20,938 nt of DNA, from positions 1-20,938 of the forward strand of contig DASQNG010000148.1 in assembly GCA_035645095.1 (NCBI GenBank). The letters are read 5' to 3'. Source of the DNA: Gaiellasilicea sp035645095. GTDB lineage: Bacteria; Actinomycetota; Thermoleophilia; Gaiellales; Gaiellaceae. Both the position numbers and the translations under genes were made by a program. Shown one piece after another: positions 1 to 6,786 of the stretch. Positions within the stretch are counted from its first letter, which is position 1. Each line of letters begins with the position of its first letter. Under the pieces are notes generated by a model that was not told where the DNA came from, made no database searches, and saw only the letters and a list, made by a program, of their open reading frames with translations.

Positions 1-1
1 C

Positions 2-493
2 GGCTCCCAGATCGCGTTCATGAACGCGGGCGGCATCCGCGCCGACCTGCTCTACAACCAGATCAGCGGTGGCGAGCAGCCCGGGGAGGTGACCTACGGC
101 GAGGCGTTCACGGTCCAGCCGTTCGGCAACAGCCTGATCACGATGACGCTGAACGGCGCCCAGATCGACGCGTTGCTCGAGCAGCAGTTCACGGGCGGGA
201 TCGGGATCCTCCAGGTCTCTGACGGATTCGCGTACACCCGCTCCGCATCCGCGCCTGCGGGCTCGAAGGTCAGCGGGATCACACTGAACGGCTTCCCGGT
301 CAGCCCCGGGACGACCTACCGCGTCACTGTCAAAAGCTTCCTCGCGGACGGCGGCGACAACTACACCGTGCTGACGCAGGGCACGAGCCGCACCCCCGGC
401 AACGTCGACACCGACGCCTTCGAGAACTACCTGAAGGCGAACCCCGCCGGGATCACGCCCGGCCCGCAGAACCGCATCACGCTCGTCCCGTAG
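2..493 (+). CDS. 5'-nucleotidase / metallophosphatase, C-terminal part (5' end outside window)
   Basis: Only the last 163 residues are visible; the frame is open to the window edge, so the N-terminal metallophosphoesterase domain lies upstream. What is seen is the 5'-nucleotidase C-terminal (substrate-recognition) domain: it begins with the hallmark NAGGIRADL, continues with YGEAFTVQPFGNSL, and has FLADGGDNYTVL near residue 110. In UshA-type enzymes the aromatic residues of the last two motifs stack on the nucleoside base; here they are Phe and Tyr. The family is secreted or cell-surface and removes phosphate from nucleoside 5'-monophosphates or related nucleotides. The gene ends 21 bases before a strong hairpin, so it is probably the last gene of its transcript. 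A nucleoside-binding lipoprotein lies about 1.2 kb downstream, which would fit nucleoside salvage, but the two are separated by azlCD. Family call is secure; the exact substrate is not known. Confidence 0.93.
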   Translation, partial: GSQIAFMNAGGIRADLLYNQISGGEQPGEVTYGEAFTVQPFGNSLITMTLNGAQIDALLEQQFTGGIGILQVSDGFAYTRSASAPAGSKVSGITLNGFPVSPGTTYRVTVKSFLADGGDNYTVLTQGTSRTPGNVDTDAFENYLKANPAGITPGPQNRITLVP

Positions 494-514
494 CGGGACT
501 CTCACACGCCGCAC

Positions 515-541
515 GCGGGGGCCGGGCGACCCGGCCCCCGC
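515..541 (+). terminator. Strong GC hairpin, likely transcription terminator
   Basis: A perfect 12-bp inverted repeat (515-526 with 530-541) with a 3-base loop lies 21 bases past the 5'-nucleotidase stop. No T-run follows, so it is a tail-less hairpin terminator of the kind often proposed in high-GC actinobacteria. It also lies in the region where a -35 element for azlC would fall. Confidence 0.65.
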
Positions 542-553
542 GCCGTCTGCAGA

Positions 554-559
554 TAGGTT
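554..559 (+). promoter_or_regulatory. -10-like element TAGGTT for azlC (leaderless)
   Basis: TAGGTT ends 6 bases before the GTG start at 566, so a transcript would start at or next to the start codon. No Shine-Dalgarno sequence and no recognisable -35 are present. The same arrangement recurs before most unlinked genes of the window. Confidence 0.55.
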
Positions 560-565
560 CGCGCG

Positions 566-1225
566 GTGCAGGAGCAGAGGAAGAGCCGTTTCCGCGACGG
601 CGTGCTCGCCGCGTTGCCGCTCGCCCCCGCGCCGGTCCTGTTCGGGGCGGCGTTCGGCCTGTTCGCGACCGAGGCCGGCATGGGCGCCGTGGCGGCCGTC
701 GTGATGTCGGCGACGACGTTCGGAGGGGCCGCTCAGTTCGCGGCGGCGTCGGTGCTCGACACCGGCGGCGGCGCGCTCGCGGCGGTCGTCGCCGCCGTCC
801 TCCTGAACGCGCGCTACGTGCCGCTCGGAGTGTCGGTCGCCCCGGTCTTCCCGGGTCGGCGGCGGCGGCGCTTCGTCGAGGCACAGCTGATCGTCGACGA
901 GTCGTGGGCCCTCGCCGGGCGCGACGGCCGTTTCGACTACGCGGTGCTGGTCGGTTCGGGCAGCGTCTTCTACGTGCTGTGGGTCGCGGGCACGGCGGCC
1001 GGCTCCGTCGCCGGCGACGTGCTCGTCGACGCGCGAACGCTCGGCCTCGACGCCGCGTTCCCGGCGCTCTTCCTCGCGCTCCTCGTCCCGTACCTGGGTT
1101 CCGGCCGGGCCCGGCTCGCCGCTGCGGTCGCAGCGGCGATCACGCTCGCGCTGCTTCCCTTCGCTCCCCCCGGGGTGCCGCTCATCGCCGCCAGCCTCGC
1201 CTGCGTGATCGGGCTGCGGCGGTGA
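566..1225 (+). CDS. azlC: AzlC-family branched-chain amino acid export permease, large subunit
   Basis: The 219-residue protein is strongly hydrophobic, with about five to six membrane segments. It carries the family features TTFGGAAQFAAASVL (about residues 50-65), in place of the usual FAGASQFA, and LLNARYVPLGVSVAP (about 85-99), in place of the usual NxRxxLxSxAL. Known members (AzlCD of Bacillus, BrnFE of Corynebacterium) export leucine, isoleucine, valine and sometimes methionine as a two-component membrane carrier. The length is slightly below the usual 230-240. The GTG at 566 is chosen because the hydrophobic core starts soon after it and a -10-like TAGGTT lies 6 bases upstream. The stop overlaps the azlD start by GTGA, so the two are translationally coupled. 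The real substrate cannot be read from sequence. Confidence 0.9.
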   Translation: MQEQRKSRFRDGVLAALPLAPAPVLFGAAFGLFATEAGMGAVAAVVMSATTFGGAAQFAAASVLDTGGGALAAVVAAVLLNARYVPLGVSVAPVFPGRRRRRFVEAQLIVDESWALAGRDGRFDYAVLVGSGSVFYVLWVAGTAAGSVAGDVLVDARTLGLDAAFPALFLALLVPYLGSGRARLAAAVAAAITLALLPFAPPGVPLIAASLACVIGLRR

Positions 1226-1530
1226 GTGCGCCGTGGCTCGTCGTCGCCGGCGTGGGAGCGGCGACCGTCCTCTTCAAGGCCTCGGGTCCCGTGCTGCTCG
1301 GGCGTCGGCCGCTTCCGCCGCGGGCGCTCGCGCTCGTCGAGGTGCTCGCTCCCGCGATGTTGGCGGCCCTCGTCGTGACGCAGGCCGTGGGGGGCGACCG
1401 GGCGCTCGTCTTCGACGAGCGGCTCGTCGGCGTGGCAGCGGGCGCCGTCGCAGTCGCGCTGCGCGCGCCGCTCGTCGTGGTGCTGGTCGTGGCAGGGGCC
1501 GCGACCGCAGTCGTGCGTCTGCTGACCTAG
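1222..1530 (+). CDS. azlD: AzlD-family branched-chain amino acid export permease, small subunit
   Basis: This 102-residue membrane protein starts at a GTG that shares four bases (GTGA) with the azlC stop. It has the AzlD layout: an N-terminal membrane segment (residues 5-18), the conserved region FKASGPVLLGRRPLPPRAL (residues 18-36; usually RxxPfll..r.LP..v), a segment at 39-55, and two more at about 66-81 and 83-99. AzlD is the obligate partner of AzlC; both subunits are needed for export in characterised systems. A longer open frame beginning at 904 in the same phase lies inside azlC and is not a likely start. Family confidence is high from the sequence pattern together with its neighbour. 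Confidence 0.88.
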   Translation: MSAPWLVVAGVGAATVLFKASGPVLLGRRPLPPRALALVEVLAPAMLAALVVTQAVGGDRALVFDERLVGVAAGAVAVALRAPLVVVLVVAGAATAVVRLLT

Positions 1531-1535
1531 GAGCT

Positions 1536-1553
1536 CGCGGCGGTGCCGCCGCG
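1536..1553 (+). terminator. Small GC hairpin after azlD, possible terminator
   Basis: CGCGGCGG and CCGCCGCG form an inverted repeat 6 bases after the azlD stop. The loop is only two bases, so the terminal pair must open. No T-run follows. Such repeats are common by chance at this GC content, so support is weak. Confidence 0.3.
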
Positions 1554-1656
1554 GCCAACGCGGACGACGCTGCGACGGCCCGAGCAGACGCGCAGAGGCC
1601 CAGCCTCGGCCGCGCGCTCGGGGAGCGACGGCCCGGGCCCGCTGCAGGGGCTGTGG

Positions 1657-1662
1657 TAGAAA
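1657..1662 (+). promoter_or_regulatory. -10-like element TAGAAA for the BMP lipoprotein gene
   Basis: TAGAAA ends 6 bases before the ATG at 1669. It shows the same spacing as at azlC and other genes, though the last position is A and not T. No Shine-Dalgarno sequence is seen. Probably a leaderless promoter. Confidence 0.45.
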
Positions 1663-1668
1663 CCGGCG

Positions 1669-2730
1669 ATGGCCCGCGCCTGCACGCTCGTCGCTTCTCT
1701 CGCGGCCCTCGTCCTCGCGCTGGCCGGCTGCGGTGGTGGCGACGACGACGCCGCAGCCCCGGCGACGACGGGGGGCGGGGGGACGACTGCGGCGGAGGAG
1801 ACCCTGCGGGTCGGGCTGATCACCGACCTCGGCCAGCTCGACGACAACGGCTTCAACGAGCTCGCCTTCCGCGGGCTGAAGCGGGCGGAGGAGGAGCTCG
1901 GCGTGAAGGGTCGCGTGATCGAGTCGGCGTCGGCGGCCGACTACATCCCGAACATGACGTCGCTCGCCCGCCAGGGCTTCGACCTGATCGTCGGCGTCGG
2001 GTTCGCGCAGGGCGACGCGGTCGGCAAGGTCGCGCAGAGCTTCCCCGCCACGAGGTTCGCCATCATCGACGTCGACCACGAGTACGTCCCGGGTAAGCCT
2101 GCGAACGTCCAGGGCCTGCTCTTCCGCGAGGAGGAGGTCGGCTACCTGGTCGGGTACCTCGCCGCGCTCGAGGAGAAGCGGCGCGAGGGGCCGGACATGA
2201 TCAGCGCCGTCGGTGGGTTCAAGGAGCCGCCGGTCGACCGCTTCATCGCCGGCTACAAGGCGGGTGCCGAGGCGGCCGTGCCGGGGATCGCCGTCCACTG
2301 GGACTACTCGCAGGACTGGGACGACCAGGCGAAGTGCAAGGAGCTCGCGCTCAACCAGATCCAGCGCGGCTCCGGGGTGGTCTTCCAGGTCGCGGGCGGC
2401 TGCGGCCTCGGCGCCCTGAACGCCGCCGGCGAGCGCGACCGGTGGGGGATCGGCGTCGACGCCGACCAGTCGGACCTCGGCGAGCACATCCTCACGAGCG
2501 CCCAGAAGGGCGTCGACGCGGCCGTCTTCCTCACGATCCGGTCCGTCGTCGAGGGCGAGTGGAGGGGTGGTGGCAACGCCGTCTTCGGCCTGAAGGAGGA
2601 GGGCGTCGGCCTCGGCACCGTCAGCGACGAGGTGCCCAAGGGGGACGTCGAACGGGTGCAGCAGATCGCGGACGAGATCCGCGCGGGGGAGATCGCAGAG
2701 ATCCCGACGAGCGTCGGCCGCCGCGGCTAG
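1669..2730 (+). CDS. BMP/PnrA-family nucleoside-binding lipoprotein (ABC transporter substrate-binding)
   Basis: The 353-residue precursor has a lipoprotein signal peptide: a basic start, a hydrophobic stretch and the lipobox LAGC with Cys at residue 21. A low-complexity Gly/Asp/Thr/Ala linker follows. The mature part shows the BMP/Med/PnrA pattern: ITDLGQLDDNGFNELAF (usual DxGxxDDxSFN), LIVGVGFAQGDAV, the region before YSQDWDDQAKCKE, and a C-terminal WGIGVDADQS. PnrA-like proteins are surface-anchored receptors that bind purine nucleosides and feed an ABC importer. No ATPase or permease of that importer is present here, so the gene is an orphan or shares a transporter encoded elsewhere. It is followed after 8 bases by the PPOX-class gene. 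An upstream 5'-nucleotidase would be a logical nucleoside source, but that link is only positional. Confidence 0.9.
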   Translation: MARACTLVASLAALVLALAGCGGGDDDAAAPATTGGGGTTAAEETLRVGLITDLGQLDDNGFNELAFRGLKRAEEELGVKGRVIESASAADYIPNMTSLARQGFDLIVGVGFAQGDAVGKVAQSFPATRFAIIDVDHEYVPGKPANVQGLLFREEEVGYLVGYLAALEEKRREGPDMISAVGGFKEPPVDRFIAGYKAGAEAAVPGIAVHWDYSQDWDDQAKCKELALNQIQRGSGVVFQVAGGCGLGALNAAGERDRWGIGVDADQSDLGEHILTSAQKGVDAAVFLTIRSVVEGEWRGGGNAVFGLKEEGVGLGTVSDEVPKGDVERVQQIADEIRAGEIAEIPTSVGRRG

Positions 2731-2738
2731 GCGAGCGC

Positions 2739-3140
2739 GTGTCGGCGACGCTCACCGAGGCGCAGGGGCGGTTCCTGCAGGCCGGGCACTACGCCGTCAT
2801 CGCCGTCCTGCGCCCGGACGGGACGCCGCAGCAGAGCGTGATCTGGATCGACTGGGACGGACGACACGTGCTCGTGAACCTCAACACCGAGCGGAAGAAG
2901 CTCGAGTACCTCCGCGGCGACCCGCGCGTGTCCATCCTCGTCCTGCACCGCGACGACCCGTTCCGGTGGGTCTCCGTCGACGGGCTGGTCGACGAGATCA
3001 CGACGGAGGGCGCGAACGAGCACATCGACCGGCAGGCGAAGGTCTACTTCGACCGCGACGACTACGGGCTCGCGCCGGGCGAGCAGCGCGTCCTCGTGAA
3101 GGTGCGGCCGACACGGGTCGGCGGCTACCGCATCGAGTAG
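2739..3140 (+). CDS. PPOX-class F420-dependent oxidoreductase / split-barrel flavin- or deazaflavin-binding protein
   Basis: This 133-residue protein matches the Rv1155-type PPOX/FDOR-B split-barrel family. It opens with a short helix (LTEAQGRFLQAGHYAVIAVL), followed by PDGTPQQSVIWIDWDGRHV, a KKLEYLRGDPRVSILVL segment equivalent to the usual 'K.rNLrrDPrvsl.v', and WVSVDGLVDEI near residue 75. Relatives act as small cytosolic homodimers that bind F420 or FMN and reduce substrates such as biliverdin or quinones, or merely store cofactor. The physiological reaction here is not predictable. The GTG start at 2739 is chosen because it gives the family's usual N-terminus; the frame stays open far upstream inside the BMP gene, but that part is not homologous. 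It lies 8 bases after the lipoprotein stop, suggesting one transcript. Confidence 0.85.
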   Translation: MSATLTEAQGRFLQAGHYAVIAVLRPDGTPQQSVIWIDWDGRHVLVNLNTERKKLEYLRGDPRVSILVLHRDDPFRWVSVDGLVDEITTEGANEHIDRQAKVYFDRDDYGLAPGEQRVLVKVRPTRVGGYRIE

Positions 3141-3184
3141 TCGCGCACCGCTCGAGACCGGAGACGGCGGCGCGCACCCTGAAG

Positions 3185-3200
3185 GTGCGGTTAACCGCAC
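3185..3200. promoter_or_regulatory. Perfect 16-bp palindrome, candidate operator of the ABC operon
   Basis: GTGCGGTTAACCGCAC reads the same on both strands. It lies 22 bases before the -10-like TAGGTT (3223-3228), just upstream of where the -35 would be. Outer arms pair imperfectly too (CCCT 3177-3180 with AGGG 3201-3204; GCGCG 3170-3174 with CGCGC 3205-3209). The size and position fit a dimeric TetR-, MarR- or GntR-type operator. No regulator gene is adjacent in the window. Confidence 0.55.
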
Positions 3201-3222
3201 AGGGCGCGCCCGCCGGGCGCTG

Positions 3223-3228
3223 TAGGTT
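3223..3228 (+). promoter_or_regulatory. -10-like element TAGGTT for the ABC operon
   Basis: TAGGTT is identical to the azlC element and ends 6 bases before a GTG at 3235. Transcription would start at that GTG. An ATG with an SD-like GGGAGG lies 21 bases further in, so this promoter serves either start. Confidence 0.5.
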
Positions 3229-3234
3229 CGCGGA

Positions 3235-4002
3235 GTGATCGCCGAGGGAGGGAACATGGAGAACGGAGGGATCGGGGCCGGGGTCGTCGCCGCGGCCGAC
3301 GTCACGCGGCGCTACGGCTCCGGCGACACCGCGGTCGACGCTCTGCGCGGGATCTCGCTCGAGATCGCGCAGGGGCGCCTGACCGCCGTGATGGGCCCGT
3401 CGGGCTCGGGCAAATCGACACTGATGCACATCCTGGCGGGGCTCGACAAGCCCACGTCCGGCTCCGTCGCCATCGCCGGCACGGAGATCACGACGCTCAA
3501 GGACAGCGACCTCACGAAGCTGCGGCGCAAGCACATCGGCTTCGTCTTCCAGTTCTTCAACCTCCTGCCGATGCTGACCGCGGAAGAGAACGTGACGCTG
3601 CCGCTGTCGATCGCAGGCGAGAAGGCGGAGCGCGGCTTCTTCGACGAGCTGATCGCGAAGGTCGGGCTGCAAGACCGGCTGCACCACCGCCCCGCGGAGC
3701 TCTCGGGCGGCCAGCAGCAGCGTGTCGCAATCGCGCGCGCGCTCGTCTCCCGGCCGACCGTGCTCTTCGCCGACGAGCCGACCGGCAACCTCGACTCCAC
3801 CACGAGCCACGAGATCCTCGAGCTGATGCGCGATTCCGTCGACCACTACGGCCAGACGATGGTGATGGTCACGCACGACGCCCGCGCGGCGGCGATCGCC
3901 GACCGTGTGCTCTTCCTCGCCGACGGCCTGATCGTGAAGGACCTGCCGCGGTCGAGCCAGGGGGACATCCTCGCGGCGATGAACGAGCTCACCACGGCGT
4001 GA
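3235..4002 (+). CDS. ABC transporter ATP-binding protein, MacB/LolD type
   Basis: The 255-residue ATPase has all motifs, numbered from GTG 3235: Walker A GPSGSGKST (54-62), Q-loop Gln106 in FVFQFFNLLP, signature LSGGQ (156-160), Walker B VLFADEP (176-182) and H-loop His214. The IGFVFQFFNLLPMLTAEENV segment is typical of the MacB/LolD/FtsE group, whose ATPases pair with FtsX-fold permeases. Such exporters usually move lipids, peptides or antibiotics, or act as mechanotransmitters, and do not import. Two starts are possible: GTG 3235, exactly 6 bases after a -10-like hexamer, or ATG 3256, preceded by an SD-like GGGAGG four bases away. The second removes only MIAEGGN and no domain. The stop overlaps the permease start by GTGA, so both subunits are coupled. 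Confidence 0.93.
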   Translation: MIAEGGNMENGGIGAGVVAAADVTRRYGSGDTAVDALRGISLEIAQGRLTAVMGPSGSGKSTLMHILAGLDKPTSGSVAIAGTEITTLKDSDLTKLRRKHIGFVFQFFNLLPMLTAEENVTLPLSIAGEKAERGFFDELIAKVGLQDRLHHRPAELSGGQQQRVAIARALVSRPTVLFADEPTGNLDSTTSHEILELMRDSVDHYGQTMVMVTHDARAAAIADRVLFLADGLIVKDLPRSSQGDILAAMNELTTA

Positions 4003-6557
4003 CGCGCTTCGCGCTCAAGGGGCTGCTCGGCCGCAAGCTGCGGACGGCGCTGACGGCGATCGCGATCGTCCTCGGCGTCACGATGGTGAGCGGCACGTAC
4101 GTGCTGACGGACTCGATCGACCAGGCGTTCGACTCGATCTTCACCGACGTCCGGCAGGGGTCGAACGTGATCGTGAGCGGCAAGTCCGCCTTCGACCTGA
4201 CCGGAGGGAGCGGCGCGACGGCGCCGCCGTTCGACGAGTCGGTGCTCGAGCGGGTGCGCGAGGTCGACGGCGTCGCGCTCGCCGAGGGCGGCGTCGACAG
4301 CGAGAGCGCCCAGCTGATCGGCGCCGACGGCAAGGCGATCACCTACGGCGGCGCGCCGAACCTCGGCTTCTCGATCGTGGACGGCGAGTCGCCGTTCAAC
4401 CCGCTGACCCTCGTCGAGGGCGCGTGGCCCGGCCCGAACCAGGTCGTCGTCGACGCTGCCACGGTCGACAAGGAGGGCTTCGAGGTCGGGCAGCAGGTCG
4501 GAGTGCAGGCAGCCGGCCGCGCGGAGCGCCTGCGCATCTCCGGCATCGTCAGGTTCGGCTCGGTCGCCACGATCGGCGGCGCCACGCTCGCGGGCTTCGA
4601 CTTGCCGACGGCGCAGCGGCTCTTCGGCAAGGAGGGGAAGCTGGACGAGATCGCAGTGGCCGCGGAGGCAGGCCTGAGCGACGACGAGTTGATCGGCCGC
4701 ATCGAGGAGGTGCTGCCGGAGGGCACGCAGGTGCTCGCGAGCCAGCAGCAAGCGGAGGACGATGCGGCAGAGACGAACGAGTTCATCACCTTTCTGCAGG
4801 GCTTCCTGCTCGCCTTCGCCGGGATCGCGCTCTTCGTCGGCAGCTTCGTGATCGCGAACTCCCTCTCGATCACGATCGCGCAGCGGACGCGCGAGTTCGC
4901 GACGGTGCGAACTCTTGGCGGCTCGCGGCGGCAGGTGCTCGGGTCGATCGTGGTCGAGGCGCTCGTCGTCGGGATCGTCGCGTCCGTGATCGGGCTCTTC
5001 CTCGGGCTCGGGCTCGCGCGGCTGCTCTTCTGGCTCTTCGACACAGTCGGCTTCACGCTGCCGAACAGCGGACTGGTCTTCCAGGCCCGCACCGTCGTCG
5101 TGGCGCTGCTCGTCGGGATTGTGGTCACGCTCGTGGCGAGCCTCCGGCCGGCCCTCCGCGCTACGCGTGTGCCGCCGATCGCGGCCGTGCGGGAGGGAGC
5201 GACGCTGCCGGAGTCGCGCCTCGCGCGCTTCCGGACGCCCGGTTCGCTCGTGCTGATCGGGCTCGGGTTCGCCGCGCTCGCGTACGGCCTCTTCGCGGAC
5301 GGGCTCGGGACGACGCAGCTCCTGCTCTGGATGGGCCTGGGGGCGCTGCTCACCTTCGTCGGGGTAGCGCTCTTCGCGGTGCGCCTCGTGCAGCCGCTCG
5401 CGGGAGCGCTCGGCTGGCCGGCCACTCGGATCGGCGGCGCCGCCGGCAAGCTGGCGCGCGACAACGCGCGCCGCAACCCGCAGCGGACGGCTTCGACGGC
5501 CGCCGCGCTGATGATCGGCCTCGCGCTCGTGACGCTCGTCGCCGTGCTGGCCGACGGGATCACGAAGTCGTTCACGACGTCGGTCGAGTCGATCTTCACG
5601 TCGGATTACGCGATCACGGCGCAGAACAACTTCGCGCCGATCCCGATCGCCGCCGCCGAGGCCGCCAAGGACGCTCCGGGAGTCGAGGCCGTCGCCAGTG
5701 TCCGTACGGCCGAGGCGCAGATCTTCGACGAGCCGCAGTTCGTGACCGCCGTGACGCCGGAGGCGGAGCAGGCGCTCACGCTCGACTGGAAGGAGGGCTC
5801 GCAGGCGCTCCTCGGCGACCTCGGCCGCGACGGCGCCTTCGTCGACGACGGCTACGCCGAGAAGCACGGCCTCTCTGCCGGCTCGCCGGTGACGATCCTG
5901 ACGCCGTCAGGCGAGCAGGTGCGCCTCGTCGTCCGCGGCATCTTCGAGCCGCCGAACGGCGGCTCTCCGTTCGGGGCCGTCACGTTCTCGGCCGCGCGGT
6001 TCGACGAGCTCTACGAGTCGCCGCAGAACCTCTACTCGTTCGTGCAGATGCGGGGCGACGTGACCGAGGAGAACACGGCTGCGCTCGCCGCCGCGCTCTC
6101 GGACTTCCCGAACGCGAAGTCGCAGACGCGGGAGGAATTCGTCGACAACCAGATCGCCGGCCTCAGCGCGATCCTCAACATCCTCTACGTCCTGCTCGCG
6201 CTCTCGGTGGTCGTCAGCCTGTTCGGGATCGTGAACACGCTCGTGCTGACCGTCTTCGAGCGGACGCGCGAGCTCGGAATGCTGCGCGCGATCGGGATGA
6301 CGAGGATGCAGACGCGCCGCATGATCCGCCACGAGAGCGTGATCACCGCGCTCATGGGCGGCGTCCTCGGGATCGTCCTCGGCATCGCCCTCGGCGCGCT
6401 GCTCGTCGCACGGGTCGACTTCATCGTCTTCTCGCTGCCGACGACTCAGATCGTCGTCTTCGCGCTCGCCTCGATCGTGGTCGGGATCGTGGCCGCTATC
6501 TTCCCGGCGCGGCGGGCGGCCCGACTCGACCCGCTCCAGGCGCTCCAGTACGAGTAG
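3999..6557 (+). CDS. ABC transporter permease with two FtsX domains (MacB-like)
   Basis: This 852-residue membrane protein starts at a GTG that overlaps the ATPase stop by four bases. Segments in order: an N-terminal membrane helix (about 15-33) before a large extracytoplasmic MacB-type periplasmic-core domain (about 40-255); a first FtsX unit with helices near 265-290, 317-345 and 364-382; helices near 415-432 and 440-462 plus 502-520; a second extracytoplasmic domain (about 525-715); and a second FtsX unit to the end. ERTRELGMLRAIGMTRMQ in the second unit and QRTREFATVRTLGGSRRQ in the first are the conserved coupling regions after the first FtsX helix. This duplicated layout is common in actinobacterial exporters. 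The final LDPLQALQYE is also typical. The substrate is unknown; with the ATPase it should form a complete exporter. Confidence 0.92.
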   Translation: MTRFALKGLLGRKLRTALTAIAIVLGVTMVSGTYVLTDSIDQAFDSIFTDVRQGSNVIVSGKSAFDLTGGSGATAPPFDESVLERVREVDGVALAEGGVDSESAQLIGADGKAITYGGAPNLGFSIVDGESPFNPLTLVEGAWPGPNQVVVDAATVDKEGFEVGQQVGVQAAGRAERLRISGIVRFGSVATIGGATLAGFDLPTAQRLFGKEGKLDEIAVAAEAGLSDDELIGRIEEVLPEGTQVLASQQQAEDDAAETNEFITFLQGFLLAFAGIALFVGSFVIANSLSITIAQRTREFATVRTLGGSRRQVLGSIVVEALVVGIVASVIGLFLGLGLARLLFWLFDTVGFTLPNSGLVFQARTVVVALLVGIVVTLVASLRPALRATRVPPIAAVREGATLPESRLARFRTPGSLVLIGLGFAALAYGLFADGLGTTQLLLWMGLGALLTFVGVALFAVRLVQPLAGALGWPATRIGGAAGKLARDNARRNPQRTASTAAALMIGLALVTLVAVLADGITKSFTTSVESIFTSDYAITAQNNFAPIPIAAAEAAKDAPGVEAVASVRTAEAQIFDEPQFVTAVTPEAEQALTLDWKEGSQALLGDLGRDGAFVDDGYAEKHGLSAGSPVTILTPSGEQVRLVVRGIFEPPNGGSPFGAVTFSAARFDELYESPQNLYSFVQMRGDVTEENTAALAAALSDFPNAKSQTREEFVDNQIAGLSAILNILYVLLALSVVVSLFGIVNTLVLTVFERTRELGMLRAIGMTRMQTRRMIRHESVITALMGGVLGIVLGIALGALLVARVDFIVFSLPTTQIVVFALASIVVGIVAAIFPARRAARLDPLQALQYE

Positions 6558-6567
6558 ACGCGGCGGC

Positions 6568-6573
6568 TAGGCT
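6568..6573 (+). promoter_or_regulatory. -10-like element TAGGCT for the 68-residue membrane protein gene
   Basis: TAGGCT ends 6 bases before GTG 6580 and lies in the 22-base gap after the permease stop. It suggests a separate leaderless transcript for the following two genes, although read-through from the permease is equally possible. Confidence 0.45.
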
Positions 6574-6579
6574 GCGCCC

Positions 6580-6786
6580 GTGGACGAGCCGGACCTCCGC
6601 GGGCAGCCGCCGTCGGGACTCTCGACCGTGCTGCTCCTGTTCGCGGGGATCGACGTCGTCCTCGCGCTCGTGCTGCTCCTCGGCGGCGGCTTCTCGTGGC
6701 ACTTCTGGGCGATCGCCGGCATTGGCGTCCTGCTCGCTCTCGCGGGGCTCAAGGAGCGCGTTTCGCCGCGGGATCCCGGCGCCTAG
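6580..6786 (+). CDS. Small two-helix membrane protein, unknown function
   Basis: The 68-residue protein has a short polar start (MDEPDLRGQPPSG), two hydrophobic segments (about 14-35 and 42-57) separated by a short turn containing SWHFW, and a charged tail KERVSPRDPGA. I do not recognise a family. A -10-like hexamer sits 6 bases before its GTG, and its TAG stop overlaps by one base the GTG of the HMG-CoA lyase gene, so the two are probably co-translated. G/C use at third positions resembles that of its neighbours, supporting a real gene. It could be an accessory of the upstream ABC permease, but nothing in the sequence shows that. Confidence 0.65.
   Translation: MDEPDLRGQPPSGLSTVLLLFAGIDVVLALVLLLGGGFSWHFWAIAGIGVLLALAGLKERVSPRDPGA

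Noticed and set aside
1595..1607. Short GAGGC/GCCTC hairpin before the BMP lipoprotein gene
   Set aside because: A 5-bp stem is expected by chance in such DNA and it has no T-run or positional logic.
970..2487. Long minus-strand open frame of 505 codons
   Set aside because: It lies antisense to azlC, azlD and the BMP lipoprotein gene, has no recognisable motifs and is rich in Arg and Asp. This is the typical mirror frame of GC-rich coding DNA.
3846..5867. Minus-strand open frame of 673 codons
   Set aside because: Antisense to the ABC permease, charged low-complexity composition, no motif; the plus-strand gene is unambiguous.
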